From the NCBI GenBank assembly GCA_023657465.1, contig JAGTJX010000001.1:297090-361089 (forward strand): a stretch of DNA of 64,000 bases. The letters run 5' to 3'. The translations under genes and the position numbers were made by a program. Shown here in pieces: positions 43,526 through 54,501 of this stretch. Each line of letters opens with the position of its first letter. Within the stretch, counting starts at the first letter, position 1. The notes beneath the pieces were generated by a model. The model was not told the DNA's origin. It saw nothing but the letters and a program-made list of their open reading frames with translations, and ran no database searches. This DNA is from Lysobacteraceae bacterium (lineage in GTDB: Bacteria; Bdellovibrionota; UBA1018; JAGTJX01).

Positions 43526-43840
43526 ATGATCTTTAAAAAAGCGTTAGTAGTATTGGGTTCGTTCACAGCAATGATGTTTAGCACTGTAGCTATGGCATCT
43601 GAAACAGCAACAACAGGAGGCGATCAGTATGCATCTCTAGCAGCTGCCCTCGCAATCGGTATTGCCGCCTTCGGAGGCGCATTAGGTCAAGGCAAAACAG
43701 CAGCAGCAGCTCTTGATGGTATTGCTCGTAATCCAGCAGCATCAGGAAAGGTTTTCGTTCCAATGATCATCGGTCTTGCACTGATTGAATCCTTGGTTCT
43801 TTACGCATTCGTTATCGCATTCGTAAAAATCAAAATTTGA
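43526..43840 (+). CDS. atpE: ATP synthase Fo subunit c
   Basis: A 104-aa rotor-ring subunit from ATG 43526, with GAAAGGA just upstream; the frame from 43511 lacks a ribosome site. The first 25 residues ([20 protein letters not shown] then VAMA) look like a cleavable signal peptide. The hairpin has [20 protein letters not shown] and the ion-binding Glu88 in [14 protein letters not shown]. Gln55, Glu88, Ser89 and Tyr93 match the Na+-site positions of Ilyobacter c (Q32, E65, S66, Y70), but the Thr67 equivalent is Leu90. The coupling ion cannot be decided. Confidence 0.94.
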   Translation: MIFKKALVVLGSFTAMMFSTVAMASETATTGGDQYASLAAALAIGIAAFGGALGQGKTAAAALDGIARNPAASGKVFVPMIIGLALIESLVLYAFVIAFVKIKI

Positions 43841-43857
43841 GTTTGCGATGGACATGG

Positions 43858-43878
43858 GAAAATAGCAGAGCTATTTTC
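43858..43878 (+). other. Perfect hairpin after atpE
   Basis: GAAAATAGC (43858-43866) and GCTATTTTC (43870-43878) pair over 9 bp with an AGA loop, 18 bp past the atpE stop. There is no U run beyond the stem, so this is more likely a 3'-end-protecting or processing hairpin than the terminator itself, which follows at 43914. Confidence 0.55.
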
Positions 43879-43913
43879 TGTGCTGTCTTACGAAAAAGAT
43901 CCAATTTAAGAGA

Positions 43914-43948
43914 ACCCACTTTGGAAATTCTAGAGTGGGTCTTTTTTT
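43914..43948 (+). terminator. Intrinsic terminator of the gyrA-atpE side
   Basis: ACCCACT (43914-43920) and AGTGGGT (43934-43940) form a 7-bp GC-rich stem with a 13-nt loop, followed by CTTTTTTT (43941-43948). It ends the plus-strand run and lies between the convergent atpE and uvrA; on the minus strand the stem is followed by TCTCTT only, a weaker stop. Confidence 0.85.
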
Positions 43949-43971
43949 ATCAAAAATTTTAAAAATAAAAT

Positions 43972-46533
43972 CTATAGGACTTTTGCCAAGAATTCGGCAG
44001 TACTACTTTTTTTTGATTTTGAAACTTGTTCGGGAGTTCCAGCCGCGATGATTTCACCACCCGCGGCGCCGCCATCGGGCCCCATGTCGATTACCCAGTC
44101 AGCGTTCTTAATGATGTCGAGATTATGTTCAATAACTATGACGGTGTTCCCTTGATCTCTAAGTTTAAGAAGAATTTCAATTAATTTGGAAACATCTTCA
44201 AAATGCAGTCCCGTTGAAGGCTCATCTAATATGTATAAAGTTTTTCCCGTACTTATTTTGGAGAGCTCTTTTGAGAGCTTAATTCTTTGTGCTTCCCCAC
44301 CAGAAAGTGTGGTCGCGCTCTGACCCAGGTTGATGTAGTCAAGTCCCACATCACAGAGAACTTTAAGTCGAGATTTTAAAAAATACACCGCATCAAAAAA
44401 CTCAAGCGCCTCTCTTACTGACATCGCAAGAACATCAGCAATCGATTTTCCTTTATATCTAATATCAAGAGTTTCTCTATTGTAACGAGACCCTTTACAA
44501 GTATCGCACGTTACAAAAACGTCGGGAAGGAAGTGCATTGCAACTCGTTTTAATCCTCCTCCCTCACAACTTTCACATCTTCCACCCTTAACATTAAAAG
44601 AAAATCTTCCAGGTTTATATCCCCTGATTTTTGATTCAGGAAGAGAAGCAAAGAGGTCTCTAATGAATTTAAATAATCCAGTATATGTAGATGGATTGGA
44701 TCTAGGTGTTCGGCCAATCGGAGATTGATCTACATCAATAATTTTATCAAAGTGCTCAATGCCAGAGATTTTATCTATTTTAATGTTAGCAGTTTCTGAT
44801 CCATAAATTTCTTTGGCGATAAGTGGATAAAGAGTGTCGATGATGAGAGTGCTCTTGCCGCTGCCAGAAATTCCAGTAACGCATGTGAAAAGTCCAACCG
44901 GGATATTGGTTGACACGTTTTTTAAATTATTATCATTAGCCCCAACGATTTTGATGAGCTTCGTTGGATCAGTGAGTTTTCTGTTTTTGGGTACTGGGAT
45001 TGATTTTTTACCCGAAAGGAATAATCCTGTAACGCTTTTAGAATCTTTCTTAATATCTGCGAATGTTCCTTGAGAAACTATTTCTCCACCGAGCCTTCCT
45101 GCTCCAGGACCGATATCTAAGATCCAATCAGAGTGCTCCATCGTATCGTGATCGTGTTCAACCACGAGAACAGAGTTACCCGCATCTCTTAGTCGTTTTA
45201 GAATTTTAATGAGTTTATGGTTGTCTCTTGAGTGAAGGCCAATACTAGGCTCATCAAGCACATACGTAACTCCTACAAGTTGACTTCCAATTTGTGAAGC
45301 AAGTCGGATTCTTTGGGCTTCTCCTCCTGAAAGACTTTTGGCTGAACGGGAGAGACTTAAGTAACCCACTCCAACATCGCTTAAGAAACTACAACGACTA
45401 GAGATTTCTTTAATGATACGCGAGGCAACCATTTTTTCTCTTCCAGTAAGTGGGCAATGATCAAAGTATTTTTCAAGTTCATTAATCGGAAGACTGACTA
45501 GAGAATTAATGTTTGATCCACCGACAAAAAAATGAAGTGATTCTTTTCGCAATCTAGCTCCATTACAGTCATGGCAAATCTCGACGATATTAAAGAGAGG
45601 CTTCTCTTCGCCGTGCGATTCATCAACATCTTCAGTCTCCTCGTGTTCGTTTAGTGTGCCAAGCCCATTGCAGCTCGGGCACGCTCCCATGGGACTATTA
45701 AACGAAAATGTTCTTGGTTCCGGTTCAGGATAGCTGATCCCACAATCTGTACAGGCAAATTTTTCTGAATAGAGTACTTCGGTAGGCTTAGTAGAGGTTC
45801 CTATGACAGACTCTAAAATAAGCGAGCCTCCACCCATTCTCAAAGCTAGTTCTACAGACTCACTCAGTCTTGATAATATTTGAGAGCGGTCATCTTTAAG
45901 AATGAAGCGATCAACAAACACGTCGATCGTATGTTTTTTAGATTTATCTATGGTGATATCGTCAGATAGATCGTGAGTCACTCCATCTACCCTTACACGA
46001 ACAAAACCCTTCATTCTAAGATCGTGAAGTTCTTTTAGGTGCTCGCCTTTTCTCTCTTTTATAATAGGAGAAAGTATTGCGATTTTTGTTTGATTATCTA
46101 ATGAGAGGATTTGATCGACGATTTGTTGTGGAGTTTGAGACTGAATGGGTTTCTTACAGTTATAACAAACAGGTTTACCAATTCTTGAATAGAGTAGTCT
46201 TAAAAAGTCATAGACTTCAGTAACAGTTCCAACGGTAGACCTTGGATTATAATTAATAGTTTTCTGGTCGATAGAAATAGTCGGGCTAAGTCCAGTAATG
46301 GAATCACAGTCGGGCTTCTCCATTTGATCAATAAACTGCCTAGCGTAAACAGAAAGACTTTCGATGTATCGTCTTTGTCCTTCTGCATAGATAGTGTCAA
46401 AGGCAAGCGAGGACTTTCCTGAACCAGATGGGCCAGTGAGTACTACAAGTTTTTCTCTAGGGATAGAGACTGTGATGTTTTTTAGATTATGAATCCGCGC
46501 GCCGCGAATAGAAATCTGGTCATCGCTGTACAT
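43972..46533 (-). CDS. uvrA: UvrABC system protein A, lacking most of the insertion domain
   Basis: An 853-aa excision-repair damage sensor from ATG 46533 ([20 protein letters not shown]); usual length is about 940. Both ATPase cassettes are intact: [15 protein letters not shown] with [15 protein letters not shown], and [15 protein letters not shown] with [16 protein letters not shown]. The UvrB-binding domain and both zinc modules ([10 protein letters not shown]...CPSC and CESCEGG...CDTC) are present. Between CPSCNGLG and CHDCNGARL only 27 mostly acidic residues remain, where E. coli UvrA has about 120. It overlaps pgm by 14 bp. Confidence 0.95.
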   Translation of the reverse strand: MYSDDQISIRGARIHNLKNITVSIPREKLVVLTGPSGSGKSSLAFDTIYAEGQRRYIESLSVYARQFIDQMEKPDCDSITGLSPTISIDQKTINYNPRSTVGTVTEVYDFLRLLYSRIGKPVCYNCKKPIQSQTPQQIVDQILSLDNQTKIAILSPIIKERKGEHLKELHDLRMKGFVRVRVDGVTHDLSDDITIDKSKKHTIDVFVDRFILKDDRSQILSRLSESVELALRMGGGSLILESVIGTSTKPTEVLYSEKFACTDCGISYPEPEPRTFSFNSPMGACPSCNGLGTLNEHEETEDVDESHGEEKPLFNIVEICHDCNGARLRKESLHFFVGGSNINSLVSLPINELEKYFDHCPLTGREKMVASRIIKEISSRCSFLSDVGVGYLSLSRSAKSLSGGEAQRIRLASQIGSQLVGVTYVLDEPSIGLHSRDNHKLIKILKRLRDAGNSVLVVEHDHDTMEHSDWILDIGPGAGRLGGEIVSQGTFADIKKDSKSVTGLFLSGKKSIPVPKNRKLTDPTKLIKIVGANDNNLKNVSTNIPVGLFTCVTGISGSGKSTLIIDTLYPLIAKEIYGSETANIKIDKISGIEHFDKIIDVDQSPIGRTPRSNPSTYTGLFKFIRDLFASLPESKIRGYKPGRFSFNVKGGRCESCEGGGLKRVAMHFLPDVFVTCDTCKGSRYNRETLDIRYKGKSIADVLAMSVREALEFFDAVYFLKSRLKVLCDVGLDYINLGQSATTLSGGEAQRIKLSKELSKISTGKTLYILDEPSTGLHFEDVSKLIEILLKLRDQGNTVIVIEHNLDIIKNADWVIDMGPDGGAAGGEIIAAGTPEQVSKSKKSSTAEFLAKVL

Positions 46534-47911
46534 CAGATTTTGCTTGCTCCAAAGCGCGATCAACCATGGATCTCATCTCTGCGAGATAGTTCTCAGACTC
46601 AGCTTCGAATCTAAGTACTAAAACAGGCTGTGTGTTTGAGGCTCTAATTAAGCACCAGCCCTGTTTTGTTTCAATACGAACCCCATCAATGTCATTGATT
46701 TTGTTTGTTTTAGAGAGAAGCTCCTTAGCGCGAGCCACGATTTGAAATTTATGTTCATCTGGGCAATCCACTCGAATTTCAGGCGTGTTAAAAGTTTTTG
46801 GTAGATCCGCTAGTAATGAAGAGGCAGGTTTTGAAATATTTTGAACTATTTCATAAAGTCTAATTGCTCCATAAATTGCATCATCATAACCAAAGTATCG
46901 ATCAGCAAAGAAAATATGTCCCGACATCTCCCCTGCAAGTAGTGCCTTGGATTCTTTCATTTTTGATTTGATAAGAGAGTGCCCTGTTTTCCACATGATG
47001 GGAACGCCGCCGTTTTTGGCGATGTCTTGGTAAAGTTTGTGGCTCGATTTTACTTCAGAAATAATAGTTGCACCCGGATTGTGGGCGAGAACGTCTCTTG
47101 CGTAGATAATCATGAGCTCGTCACCATAGATAACGTTTCCTCTTTCATCTACTACGCCAATTCGGTCAGAGTCTCCGTCAAACCCCACACCGAAGTCTGC
47201 TTTTTCTCTTTTAACGGTTTCAATAAGAACTTTTAGATTTTCAGGAACAGTTGGATCAGGGTGGTGATTAGGGAAACGTCCGTCAAGTTCACAATAAAGA
47301 GGTATGACGGTTGCACCAAGTCGTTCAAATAAAATAGGAGCAACGGTAGAAGCTGTGCCATTACCAGCATCTAAAACAATTTTTTTATTTTTTAGACCAG
47401 GAAATTTGCTTACTTGAAAATCAATATAAGCATCAATGATGCCATAAGAACTTAACGTCCCAGGAGCCGCATCTAGTTTAGGATGGCTTTCCATAATTTT
47501 TCTTAAGTCTTGGATTTGGGATCCATGAAGAGAACCCTTGCCCAAGCAAATTTTAAAACCATTATATTCGGCAGGATTATGAGATCCAGTGATCATGATT
47601 GCACCGTCTAGATTAAGATGGAAAACACTGAAGTAAGTAAGTGGCGTTGGGCATACACCAAGATCAATGACATCGAAGCCTGACTTTAATAATCCTCGGA
47701 TAACCGCTTCGGCGTATTCATCGCTTGATAGCCTGCAATCGCGACCGACAGATACCAGTGGTTTTTTTCTAGAGTCTTCAAGTTTTGTTACGTTCTTTTT
47801 AAAATAAACAGCATAAGCCACTGCAAGCGCTTCTGCGAATTCAGAAGTGAGGTCAATCCCAGCAAGCCCTCTCACGTCGTATTCTCTAAAAATATGTTTT
47901 GGGATAGTCAT
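46520..47911 (-). CDS. Phosphomannomutase/phosphoglucomutase
   Basis: A 463-aa alpha-D-phosphohexomutase interconverting 1- and 6-phosphates of mannose and/or glucose for envelope polysaccharides. The active phosphoserine (about 110) is in [16 protein letters not shown], the Mg site is [16 protein letters not shown] (about 247), the sugar-binding loop is [12 protein letters not shown], and the phosphate-binding loop is [16 protein letters not shown]. This is the AlgC/ManB type by length and motifs. It overlaps pdxA by ATGA. Confidence 0.92.
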   Translation of the reverse strand: MTIPKHIFREYDVRGLAGIDLTSEFAEALAVAYAVYFKKNVTKLEDSRKKPLVSVGRDCRLSSDEYAEAVIRGLLKSGFDVIDLGVCPTPLTYFSVFHLNLDGAIMITGSHNPAEYNGFKICLGKGSLHGSQIQDLRKIMESHPKLDAAPGTLSSYGIIDAYIDFQVSKFPGLKNKKIVLDAGNGTASTVAPILFERLGATVIPLYCELDGRFPNHHPDPTVPENLKVLIETVKREKADFGVGFDGDSDRIGVVDERGNVIYGDELMIIYARDVLAHNPGATIISEVKSSHKLYQDIAKNGGVPIMWKTGHSLIKSKMKESKALLAGEMSGHIFFADRYFGYDDAIYGAIRLYEIVQNISKPASSLLADLPKTFNTPEIRVDCPDEHKFQIVARAKELLSKTNKINDIDGVRIETKQGWCLIRASNTQPVLVLRFEAESENYLAEMRSMVDRALEQAKSDVQR

Positions 47912-48891
47912 GTTTTTTCCTTTCGCTTTCTTCTAGCAAGATCAATGGCGAGCTCAATAGCGGCAACCATACTATCAGGATTTGCTCGGTTTTTCCCGGC
48001 AATATCGAATGCTGTACCATGATCAACAGAAGTTCTAATAATTGGGAGTCCAAGTGTTAGATTAACTGTTTTTGAAAAATCGAGCATCTTAACAGGTATT
48101 AATACTTGATCGTGATACATGCCCACTACTGCGTCGAATCGCTTGGTTTTGGGTTTATTCATCTCAAGGGCAAAAAACGTGTCTGCTGGAAAGGGGCCAA
48201 AGGAGTGTTTTTGGTCTATGGCTGGAACAATGATGTGAATTTCTTCATTTCCAAATAACCCCGCTTCGCCTGCATGTGGGTTAAGCGCAAGAATAGCAAT
48301 TCTGGGTTTCTTAACGCCAAAAAGATTTTTTAGGCCGTCATAAACCTGTTTTATTGTTTCAGAGATAGCTTCCTTAGACATCGACATAGAAACGGCACTC
48401 AGCGCCAAGTGTGTTGTTACTAATGCAACCCTAAGATGTTGATTCAAGAGCATCATCGTTACTTTTTTTGTTTGAGTGATTGCCGCGAGCATGTCCGTGT
48501 GACCATTGAAGTGGTAGCCCCCTTTTTGGAGGCGTTCCTTTGAAATGGGCCCCGTAACCATTGCCGCACACTCTCCAGAGAGACAGAGTTTAGCTGCGAC
48601 TTCTATAGACCAACCAGCCTGAAACCCCGGCACAAAGTAAGACGAGGTGTTAGGAGCCGCTAAAATTGAATGATTTTTGGAAAGCCCCTTTAGCTTTTCT
48701 TTGTTTCCAATGATTAAAAAAGAAACTTGGTTCTTATATTTTTTTTGGATTCGAGCGAGTGCTTTTTTTGTAACCTCTGGACCGATACCGTCTGGGTCAC
48801 CTGGAGTTATTGCAATTTTCAAGGGGCTCTTCTTAAGAGGAAAACGCTTATTTTGCGATATAGATGTATGAATCCGCACGTTTTCTTTCAA
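47908..48891 (-). CDS. pdxA: 4-hydroxythreonine-4-phosphate dehydrogenase
   Basis: NAD-dependent enzyme of pyridoxal phosphate synthesis. It has KIAITPGDPDGIGPEVTKKA, the metal-site His in GGYHFNGHTDMLAAIT, ALNPHAGEAGLFGNEEIHII and AVVGMYHDQVLIPVKML, and ends near RTSVDHGTAFDIAGKN. The ATG at 48891 adds a 23-residue lead and overlaps the preceding gene by 44 bp. A TTG at 48822 (LKIAITPGD) fits the family N-terminus and leaves a 25-bp gap, so it may be the true start. It follows a SurA-type gene, as in E. coli surA-pdxA. Confidence 0.92.
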   Translation of the reverse strand: MKENVRIHTSISQNKRFPLKKSPLKIAITPGDPDGIGPEVTKKALARIQKKYKNQVSFLIIGNKEKLKGLSKNHSILAAPNTSSYFVPGFQAGWSIEVAAKLCLSGECAAMVTGPISKERLQKGGYHFNGHTDMLAAITQTKKVTMMLLNQHLRVALVTTHLALSAVSMSMSKEAISETIKQVYDGLKNLFGVKKPRIAILALNPHAGEAGLFGNEEIHIIVPAIDQKHSFGPFPADTFFALEMNKPKTKRFDAVVGMYHDQVLIPVKMLDFSKTVNLTLGLPIIRTSVDHGTAFDIAGKNRANPDSMVAAIELAIDLARRKRKEKT

Positions 48892-49789
48892 TCCAAAGCT
48901 GAATCTGATGTTGAAACTCAGTAACCATGAGTTGATTTCGGATTTCTTCTTTTGATTTTTCTAATTTTTCTTCTTGTCCAGTTTTGAGGTCTGCAAGGCG
49001 GATAATAAAGAACGATGACTTTTCATCACCAAGAACCTCGCTGGTTTCTCCGATTTTGAGCTTCATTACCTGAGAACGAATTTGAGGGTTCATCTCGTCC
49101 TCAGTGAAAACTCCGAGCTCCCCACCAGTAGTCGCACTCGGGTCGTCGCTAAAGCGTTTAGCGATTTCTGAGAAAACTTCACCCGCACGAATAGCTTGAG
49201 ACGCTCTCTGAAGTGTTTCTTTTGCTCCAGCCGCAGACTTGTAGTTTGCAACTGTAGCCCTAATGATTTGGATTTTGTAAGAATAGTTTCCAACTCCAGA
49301 CTTAGCTACCTGGTGATTGTAAAAATAGTTCTTCACATCATCATCTGAAATAAACACTCTCGAACGAATCTCCCTATCGATGAGAGATTTTTTTGAAAGA
49401 CTAGATTTAATTAAGTCGTAATAATCGCTAAATTCATAACCCTGCTCCTTAAGCGTTGCTTTAAGCTGAGTGCGTCCAATTTTGTTATTGATTTGGATAT
49501 TATTTATTTCAGACTCAACTTCAGAGTTAGAAACTGGAAACGTCTGAGAGATCATCGAGTCGTCGATCAAGAAAGCGGTTACCTCTCCTTGAGTTGCAGA
49601 TGAGCCACGTGCGGATATGGTAGACCCAGCAAACATCGGGTCTAGTTGAGCGCGAAGTGGAAGGGTTCTTCTAAAGTGTGAGACATCAGAGGTGAGAATG
49701 AGGTCCTTGTTTACAAAAGCTTCTGTTCGATCGAGCAAAACAGGGTCAGCTTGCAAGCAAGTAAGCATAAAGAGTTTTGTGAAAAGCAT
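48848..49789 (-). CDS. SurA-like periplasmic chaperone with one parvulin domain
   Basis: A 313-aa secreted protein with a short signal (MLFTKLFMLTCLQA). A SurA_N-like helical part (about 20-155: LLDRTEAFVNKDLILTSDV, then LKEQGYEFSDYYDLIKSSL) is followed by one parvulin prolyl isomerase domain (about 165-270: YSYKIQIIRATVANYKSAAG, FSEIAKRFSDDPSATTGGEL, GVFTEDEMNPQIRSQVMKL). It probably escorts outer-membrane proteins. Position next to pdxA supports SurA relationship. The signal peptide is unusually short. Confidence 0.85.
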   Translation of the reverse strand: MLFTKLFMLTCLQADPVLLDRTEAFVNKDLILTSDVSHFRRTLPLRAQLDPMFAGSTISARGSSATQGEVTAFLIDDSMISQTFPVSNSEVESEINNIQINNKIGRTQLKATLKEQGYEFSDYYDLIKSSLSKKSLIDREIRSRVFISDDDVKNYFYNHQVAKSGVGNYSYKIQIIRATVANYKSAAGAKETLQRASQAIRAGEVFSEIAKRFSDDPSATTGGELGVFTEDEMNPQIRSQVMKLKIGETSEVLGDEKSSFFIIRLADLKTGQEEKLEKSKEEIRNQLMVTEFQHQIQLWIERKRADSYIYIAK

Positions 49790-49841
49790 GCGAACACAAT
49801 CGCCTAAAAACGATTAAAATGCAACGAGATGCGCCGCGTCT

Positions 49842-50660
49842 TTATTTTGAAAGAAGGGCTTCGTTAATAGTAACTTTTGCTTTTTTTCGAAGCTCTGCCA
49901 TGTATTGATCAAAGAGTCTAATGCGCTTCTCTTCAAAAACGAGGCGTTTGATCTTTGCTTGATCCACATCATCCCATGAGCGGATTGAAGTAAGCTTAAT
50001 GATGTAGAGCCCCGTAGGTGTGCGGACGATGTCAGAAACTTTGCCAGGAGAGCGGAGTTTTAAAGATTCATCGTAATATTTTGGGTCTAGACGATCTTTG
50101 GTTTGAAAATCAATATCACCACCCATAGGTGCAGACGCACCTTCAGAGTATTTTTGAGCGATCTCAGCAAAACTCATGCTCTCGTCTTTGAGGTGAGCTT
50201 GAATTTTCTTCATTTTTTCATTAGCTACTTTTACTTCCTGTGGTGAAGCGTTTGATCTTAGAGTCACATAGATATGACTGGTTCTTATTTCAGGAAACTT
50301 AGAGAAATAAGCCTTAGCGTCGTCATCAGTGACGTTAATTTTTTCAATGTCCTTACCTAGTTTTTTCTCAACAACAGCCTGGAAAAGAACGCTATTCATT
50401 TTCTCTTGTACATCTGGATCTTTATCTAAACCCATCGAGCGAGCCTCTTGAACGGCGAGCTCTCTTTTAATGACGTCTTCTAGAACTTCTTTTTTTGAAG
50501 GAACTTTGAATTGAAAAAACTTCAAATTTTCTTGATAACGCTTGTTGAAAACCTCAGCGCTAATGATTTTGTTATTAATTTTTGCGAGATCAGCAGCAAA
50601 AGAACAATTGGAGCTGAGGGCGGTTAAAATCCCAAAAGAGAAAAAAGTTATTTGGTTCAT
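49842..50660 (-). CDS. Periplasmic PpiC-type peptidyl-prolyl isomerase
   Basis: A 272-aa exported parvulin. The signal peptide ends about residue 23 (LTALSSNCSFAADL). An N-terminal SurA/PrsA-like helical region (FNKRYQENLKFFQFKVPSKK, VIKRELAVQEARSMGLDKDP) precedes the isomerase domain (about 130-235: IRTSHIYVTLRSNASPQE, MSFAEIAQKYSEGASAPMGG, DIDFQTKDRLDPKYYDESL). It lies 4 bp after mfd and 52 bp before the SurA-like gene. The two foldases are paralogues of different architecture. Confidence 0.86.
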   Translation of the reverse strand: MNQITFFSFGILTALSSNCSFAADLAKINNKIISAEVFNKRYQENLKFFQFKVPSKKEVLEDVIKRELAVQEARSMGLDKDPDVQEKMNSVLFQAVVEKKLGKDIEKINVTDDDAKAYFSKFPEIRTSHIYVTLRSNASPQEVKVANEKMKKIQAHLKDESMSFAEIAQKYSEGASAPMGGDIDFQTKDRLDPKYYDESLKLRSPGKVSDIVRTPTGLYIIKLTSIRSWDDVDQAKIKRLVFEEKRIRLFDQYMAELRKKAKVTINEALLSK

Positions 50661-50664
50661 AGCG

Positions 50665-53600
50665 TTAGTGTATCAGCGGTTTTAAGGTATCTTCAATATG
50701 AAAGTAGAGTCGCTGAGGGCTCACCGTCGGAAAATTGACGATAAGCTTTGAGTCAGGTGTAATTTTGATATCCCCTGATTTACTTTGCATGAGTGTAACG
50801 ATTTTTCCTGGACTCAACTTACTGCTCATCCCAGGTCCAAGGGTGATCTTCTCTTTGCTTGCGACAAGGGAGTCCAGTCCATATTTAATAAGAAGATGCT
50901 TAAGCCTGACTACCCAGAGCAGATTCACGGCTTCTGGAGGGAGGTTTCCATATCGGTCTCTCAATTCTTCTTCGATCTGCTGTAGGGCAGCGTCAGTTTT
51001 AGCGGAAGAGATTCTTCTATAAAGAGTCAGTCGTTGATGAACATCGGGAATATAAGACTCATCTAGGTAGGCAGAAAACGGAATTTTGATTTCAGGCTCA
51101 ACAGCAGACACTGGAATCACGTGACCTGGGCTAGCTTTGAGTTCGATGATTGCCTCTTCAAGAAGTTGTGTATAGAGCTCGAATCCCACCGCAGCAATAT
51201 GTCCTGACTGCTCAGCACCCAAGAGATTTCCACCACCCCTAATCTCAAGATCATAAGAGGCAATATTAAATCCACTTCCTAAATCAATAAATCTTTGAAT
51301 GACATCAAGTCTCTGCTTGGCTTCGCTAGTGAGTGTCTCAGGTGAGGGAACCAAGAGATAGGCATAAGCGCGAGACGTGCTTCTCCCTACCCTTCCTCGA
51401 AGCTGATAGAGCTGTGCGAGTCCAAACGAATCGGCACGGTTGATGATGATGGTGTTTGCAGAGCTGACATCAAGTCCTGATTCAATGATGGTCGTGCATA
51501 CAAGCACATTGGTTTTCTTCTCAAAAAAATCAAGCATCACTTGCTCTAGTTCCTCTGGAGCCATTTGAGCATGTCCAACTCCAGCGGTAGATTCAGGTAC
51601 AAGTTCTTTAATTCTATTCGCAATTTCAAAAATTGTATCAACCCTATTGTGAACGAAAAAAACTTGTCCGCCTCTTGCCAGTTCAAAAAGAATAGCCTTC
51701 TTAATGAGCTCTTCATCGTAACGAGAGAGATAGGTACGAATAGGAAGACGATCAAGGGGTGGCGTGGTCATTGCGCTAATATCTCTTAAACCAGAGAGAG
51801 ACATTTGAAGAGTTCTAGGAATTGGAGTTGCGGTGAGTGTGAGAAAATGTGTATTGAGCTTGAGTGCTTTGAGTTTTTCTTTATGTTCAACTCCGAAACG
51901 ATGCTCTTCATCAATAATCACTAGACCGAGATCTTTAAATCCCACATCTTTTGAGAGAAGTCTGTGAGTTCCGATCACGATATCTACTTTCCCTTCCTTA
52001 GAATCAGATAGAGTAGTCTTTTGTTCTTGTTTAGATTTAAACCGAGAGAGTGAAGCGATTTTTATTGGAGTATTCTTCATTCGGTTTCTAAAAGAGTTTT
52101 CATGTTGATGGCAAAGTACAGTTGTGGGAACTAGTACGGCAACTTGTTTACCAGAGTGAACGGCCAAGAAGGCAGCACGCATAGCAACTTCGGTCTTCCC
52201 GAAGCCAACATCACCGCAGACGAGCCTATCCATCAATTTGCCTGTTGTTAGATCTTCAATGCAATCGTCGATGGCTTTTAGTTGATCTTTTGTTTCTTCA
52301 AAAGGAAATGAGTCTTCGAATTGCATATACTGTTCATCTACACCCAAAAACGTCTCACCTCTTTGAAGGGAGCGCTTTGCGTAAAGATCGACTAAGTCGA
52401 TTGCCATTTTTCTAAGCGAATCTTTTACCTTTTGTTTTGTTTTTTCAAAATGATTGGTGCCTAGCCTGTCTAGAGAAACAGAATCGGGTCCACCGTGATA
52501 TTTTTGAATGAGATGAAGCCTATGAACAGGGAGGTAAAGCTTATCTTTGCCGTGGTACTCAAGAATGAGAAACTCAGAAATTGAATCATTAGAACCAAAA
52601 CGAATTAATCCACGATAAACCCCAATGCCGTGATCAAGATGAACAATCGTATCATCGACTGAAAGGTCTGAAAGTGATTTTAATCCAATCCAGTCAGAAA
52701 CGGCGCGATCGGTGGATCTCGCGAGCGTTGATTTTATTTTTTTGGTGCCCAGAAGATCTTCGTCGCGCAATATTGCGAGCTTTTCTGCAGGCCATCTTAA
52801 TGAGCTTGAATATCTTGATATTTCAAAAGAAATTGACTGAAAGTTAATTCCGCGCTCTGAGAGAAGGTGCTGAATCCTTTGAAGTGAGCTTTCTGTTCTG
52901 CACGCAATCTTAACTGTCCAAGAAAACTTAATCCAGCCAGAAAGTTTTTCAAAAAATTCTTCAACACCATTAAGACTAAAATCAATCACAATTCGGTGAT
53001 GTTGTTTGATGTTCTTCGTAATCTCTGGGTCTGGTTCTTCTGCTTCCAAATACCCTGGCTGCGAGAGAAGTACAGAATCAAAATAGAGTTTAGTGTTTTT
53101 CTCGATATTAGGTCTTGTGTGGCCCTCAAATAAATAAAGCTCACCTGGCGTTGGAGAAATCAAGTTTTGATCGGAGAGGGACGCCTCAGCCCGTTTTAGT
53201 TCATCAATGAATTGATCAAATTGATTTTTACATCCAAGTTCATCCACACAGATTATTTTGTGATTGGAATTAAGATAATGAGTGAAGCAAGCGCTCTCGT
53301 CGTATGCATAGGCACACCAGAAGTCAGAGTGATCAGGGTAAAATCCTGATTCAATTTGGTCTAGAACAGGATCTCGACTTTTTTTAGAAATTCCAAGAGC
53401 GTCAGCACGCTCCTTTGCTAGTGAGCGGATTTTATGTTTGTTGTCTGAGCTAATAATAAACTCTCGTGCCGGAATAATGAGAACACTCTTTACAACCGAG
53501 TCGCTCGGAAGGCTTTTTTGAGTGGTACGATCATAAAACCTAATTCGTTCAATCGTTTCATCGAAAAACTCGATACGAAGTGGTTTTTCATGCTGAGGAG

Positions 53601-54126
53601 AAAAGAGATCAAGAATTTCTCCGCGAACTGAAAAAGTTCCAGGGTCTTCGACTAAGTCAACTTTTTGGTAGCCGCGGTCAAATAGGTTTTTTGTCCATTC
53701 ATGCCGATTGGCAACTTTTTGGCCAACGGTGAGTGTGAGGGACTTCTTTTGAAAAAGTTCTTTTGGGAGAGTTCTTTGGAGGAGGCCTAGCTCGGTAGTT
53801 ATAAACAGGGCAGGTTCTGTGCTAACGGCTGCCGACAGCGCGCGTAGTCGTAAATATCTAGACTCAAGACTGGGAGAAATAGATGAATAAGGAGAGTAGT
53901 TCCAGGTTGGAACTAAAAATACAGGAGCCTTTAACTCAATAAGATCGTCGAATAACTCTCGAGCTGCATCATCGCTCGGGCAAGTAATAACGGTTTGGGT
54001 TTGGGTTTTTTTTATCCACGAATCTACTACCAAAGCATGACTGAGGGTTTGGGAGCCCTGAACGCGAATCGGCACATCTAGTTTTTGAGAGGATTCAATT
54101 ATGTCTATAACGTTGCTAGATGTCAT
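50665..54126 (-). CDS. mfd: Transcription-repair coupling factor
   Basis: A 1153-aa translocase from ATG 54126 ([20 protein letters not shown], preceded by AAAAAGG) that removes stalled RNA polymerase and recruits UvrA. N-terminal UvrB-like module ([20 protein letters not shown]), RNA polymerase-interacting domain ([14 protein letters not shown]), helicase motifs [20 protein letters not shown] (about 640), [20 protein letters not shown] (about 737), [14 protein letters not shown] and the translocation motif [18 protein letters not shown]. The length is normal. uvrA is five genes downstream. Confidence 0.97.
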   Translation of the reverse strand: MTSSNVIDIIESSQKLDVPIRVQGSQTLSHALVVDSWIKKTQTQTVITCPSDDAARELFDDLIELKAPVFLVPTWNYSPYSSISPSLESRYLRLRALSAAVSTEPALFITTELGLLQRTLPKELFQKKSLTLTVGQKVANRHEWTKNLFDRGYQKVDLVEDPGTFSVRGEILDLFSPQHEKPLRIEFFDETIERIRFYDRTTQKSLPSDSVVKSVLIIPAREFIISSDNKHKIRSLAKERADALGISKKSRDPVLDQIESGFYPDHSDFWCAYAYDESACFTHYLNSNHKIICVDELGCKNQFDQFIDELKRAEASLSDQNLISPTPGELYLFEGHTRPNIEKNTKLYFDSVLLSQPGYLEAEEPDPEITKNIKQHHRIVIDFSLNGVEEFFEKLSGWIKFSWTVKIACRTESSLQRIQHLLSERGINFQSISFEISRYSSSLRWPAEKLAILRDEDLLGTKKIKSTLARSTDRAVSDWIGLKSLSDLSVDDTIVHLDHGIGVYRGLIRFGSNDSISEFLILEYHGKDKLYLPVHRLHLIQKYHGGPDSVSLDRLGTNHFEKTKQKVKDSLRKMAIDLVDLYAKRSLQRGETFLGVDEQYMQFEDSFPFEETKDQLKAIDDCIEDLTTGKLMDRLVCGDVGFGKTEVAMRAAFLAVHSGKQVAVLVPTTVLCHQHENSFRNRMKNTPIKIASLSRFKSKQEQKTTLSDSKEGKVDIVIGTHRLLSKDVGFKDLGLVIIDEEHRFGVEHKEKLKALKLNTHFLTLTATPIPRTLQMSLSGLRDISAMTTPPLDRLPIRTYLSRYDEELIKKAILFELARGGQVFFVHNRVDTIFEIANRIKELVPESTAGVGHAQMAPEELEQVMLDFFEKKTNVLVCTTIIESGLDVSSANTIIINRADSFGLAQLYQLRGRVGRSTSRAYAYLLVPSPETLTSEAKQRLDVIQRFIDLGSGFNIASYDLEIRGGGNLLGAEQSGHIAAVGFELYTQLLEEAIIELKASPGHVIPVSAVEPEIKIPFSAYLDESYIPDVHQRLTLYRRISSAKTDAALQQIEEELRDRYGNLPPEAVNLLWVVRLKHLLIKYGLDSLVASKEKITLGPGMSSKLSPGKIVTLMQSKSGDIKITPDSKLIVNFPTVSPQRLYFHIEDTLKPLIH

Positions 54127-54141
54127 GGTAGCCTTTTTCGA

Positions 54142-54501
54142 ATGGTACAACAGTGGCAAGTGTATGGGTTACAGCTTTTCTTAGGCTGTTGTATAGCAGC
54201 CCTCTTGATTACTTTTCGTTGGGTAGTGCAGAAAAAAAATCGCCCAAACGCAACGCGCCTCATACAACCTAGAACCTTTTCGTTTCGATTTCACTATCAC
54301 CTAGGGTTTCTGCTGTCTTTTGGTTTTTTGATGTTCGCATTTATTGTCCTCCCGCTGGTGGAATCAATTGGAAGATCGGGAGCAGATCCAAGTACCAGAG
54401 CACGAGGGTTTTTTAGTCTAATATTGTCAGGTTTTTTTCTTTTTCTTGCCATATCATACGGAGTTAAAAAGGGAGACTTCAAGTGGAAGCGACCGGAATA
54501 A
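54142..54501 (+). CDS. Divergent NuoA-like membrane subunit (A')
   Basis: A 119-aa protein with three membrane segments (about 9-27, 52-75, 92-110) in the NuoA layout, ending YGVKKGDFKWKRPE, comparable to IKKGALEWD of the canonical NuoA at 62659. The conserved NuoA loop (ECG...RFSVRFY) and the DVE motif are lost. The ATG at 54142 is 15 bp from the divergent mfd ATG and lacks a good ribosome site. Identification rests on topology, tail similarity and position at the head of the cluster. Confidence 0.6.
   Translation: MVQQWQVYGLQLFLGCCIAALLITFRWVVQKKNRPNATRLIQPRTFSFRFHYHLGFLLSFGFLMFAFIVLPLVESIGRSGADPSTRARGFFSLILSGFFLFLAISYGVKKGDFKWKRPE

Noticed and set aside
43841-43971. tRNA or small RNA gene after atpE
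   Set aside because: The stretch holds two hairpins and a U tract that explain it as a 3' end; no cloverleaf can be drawn.
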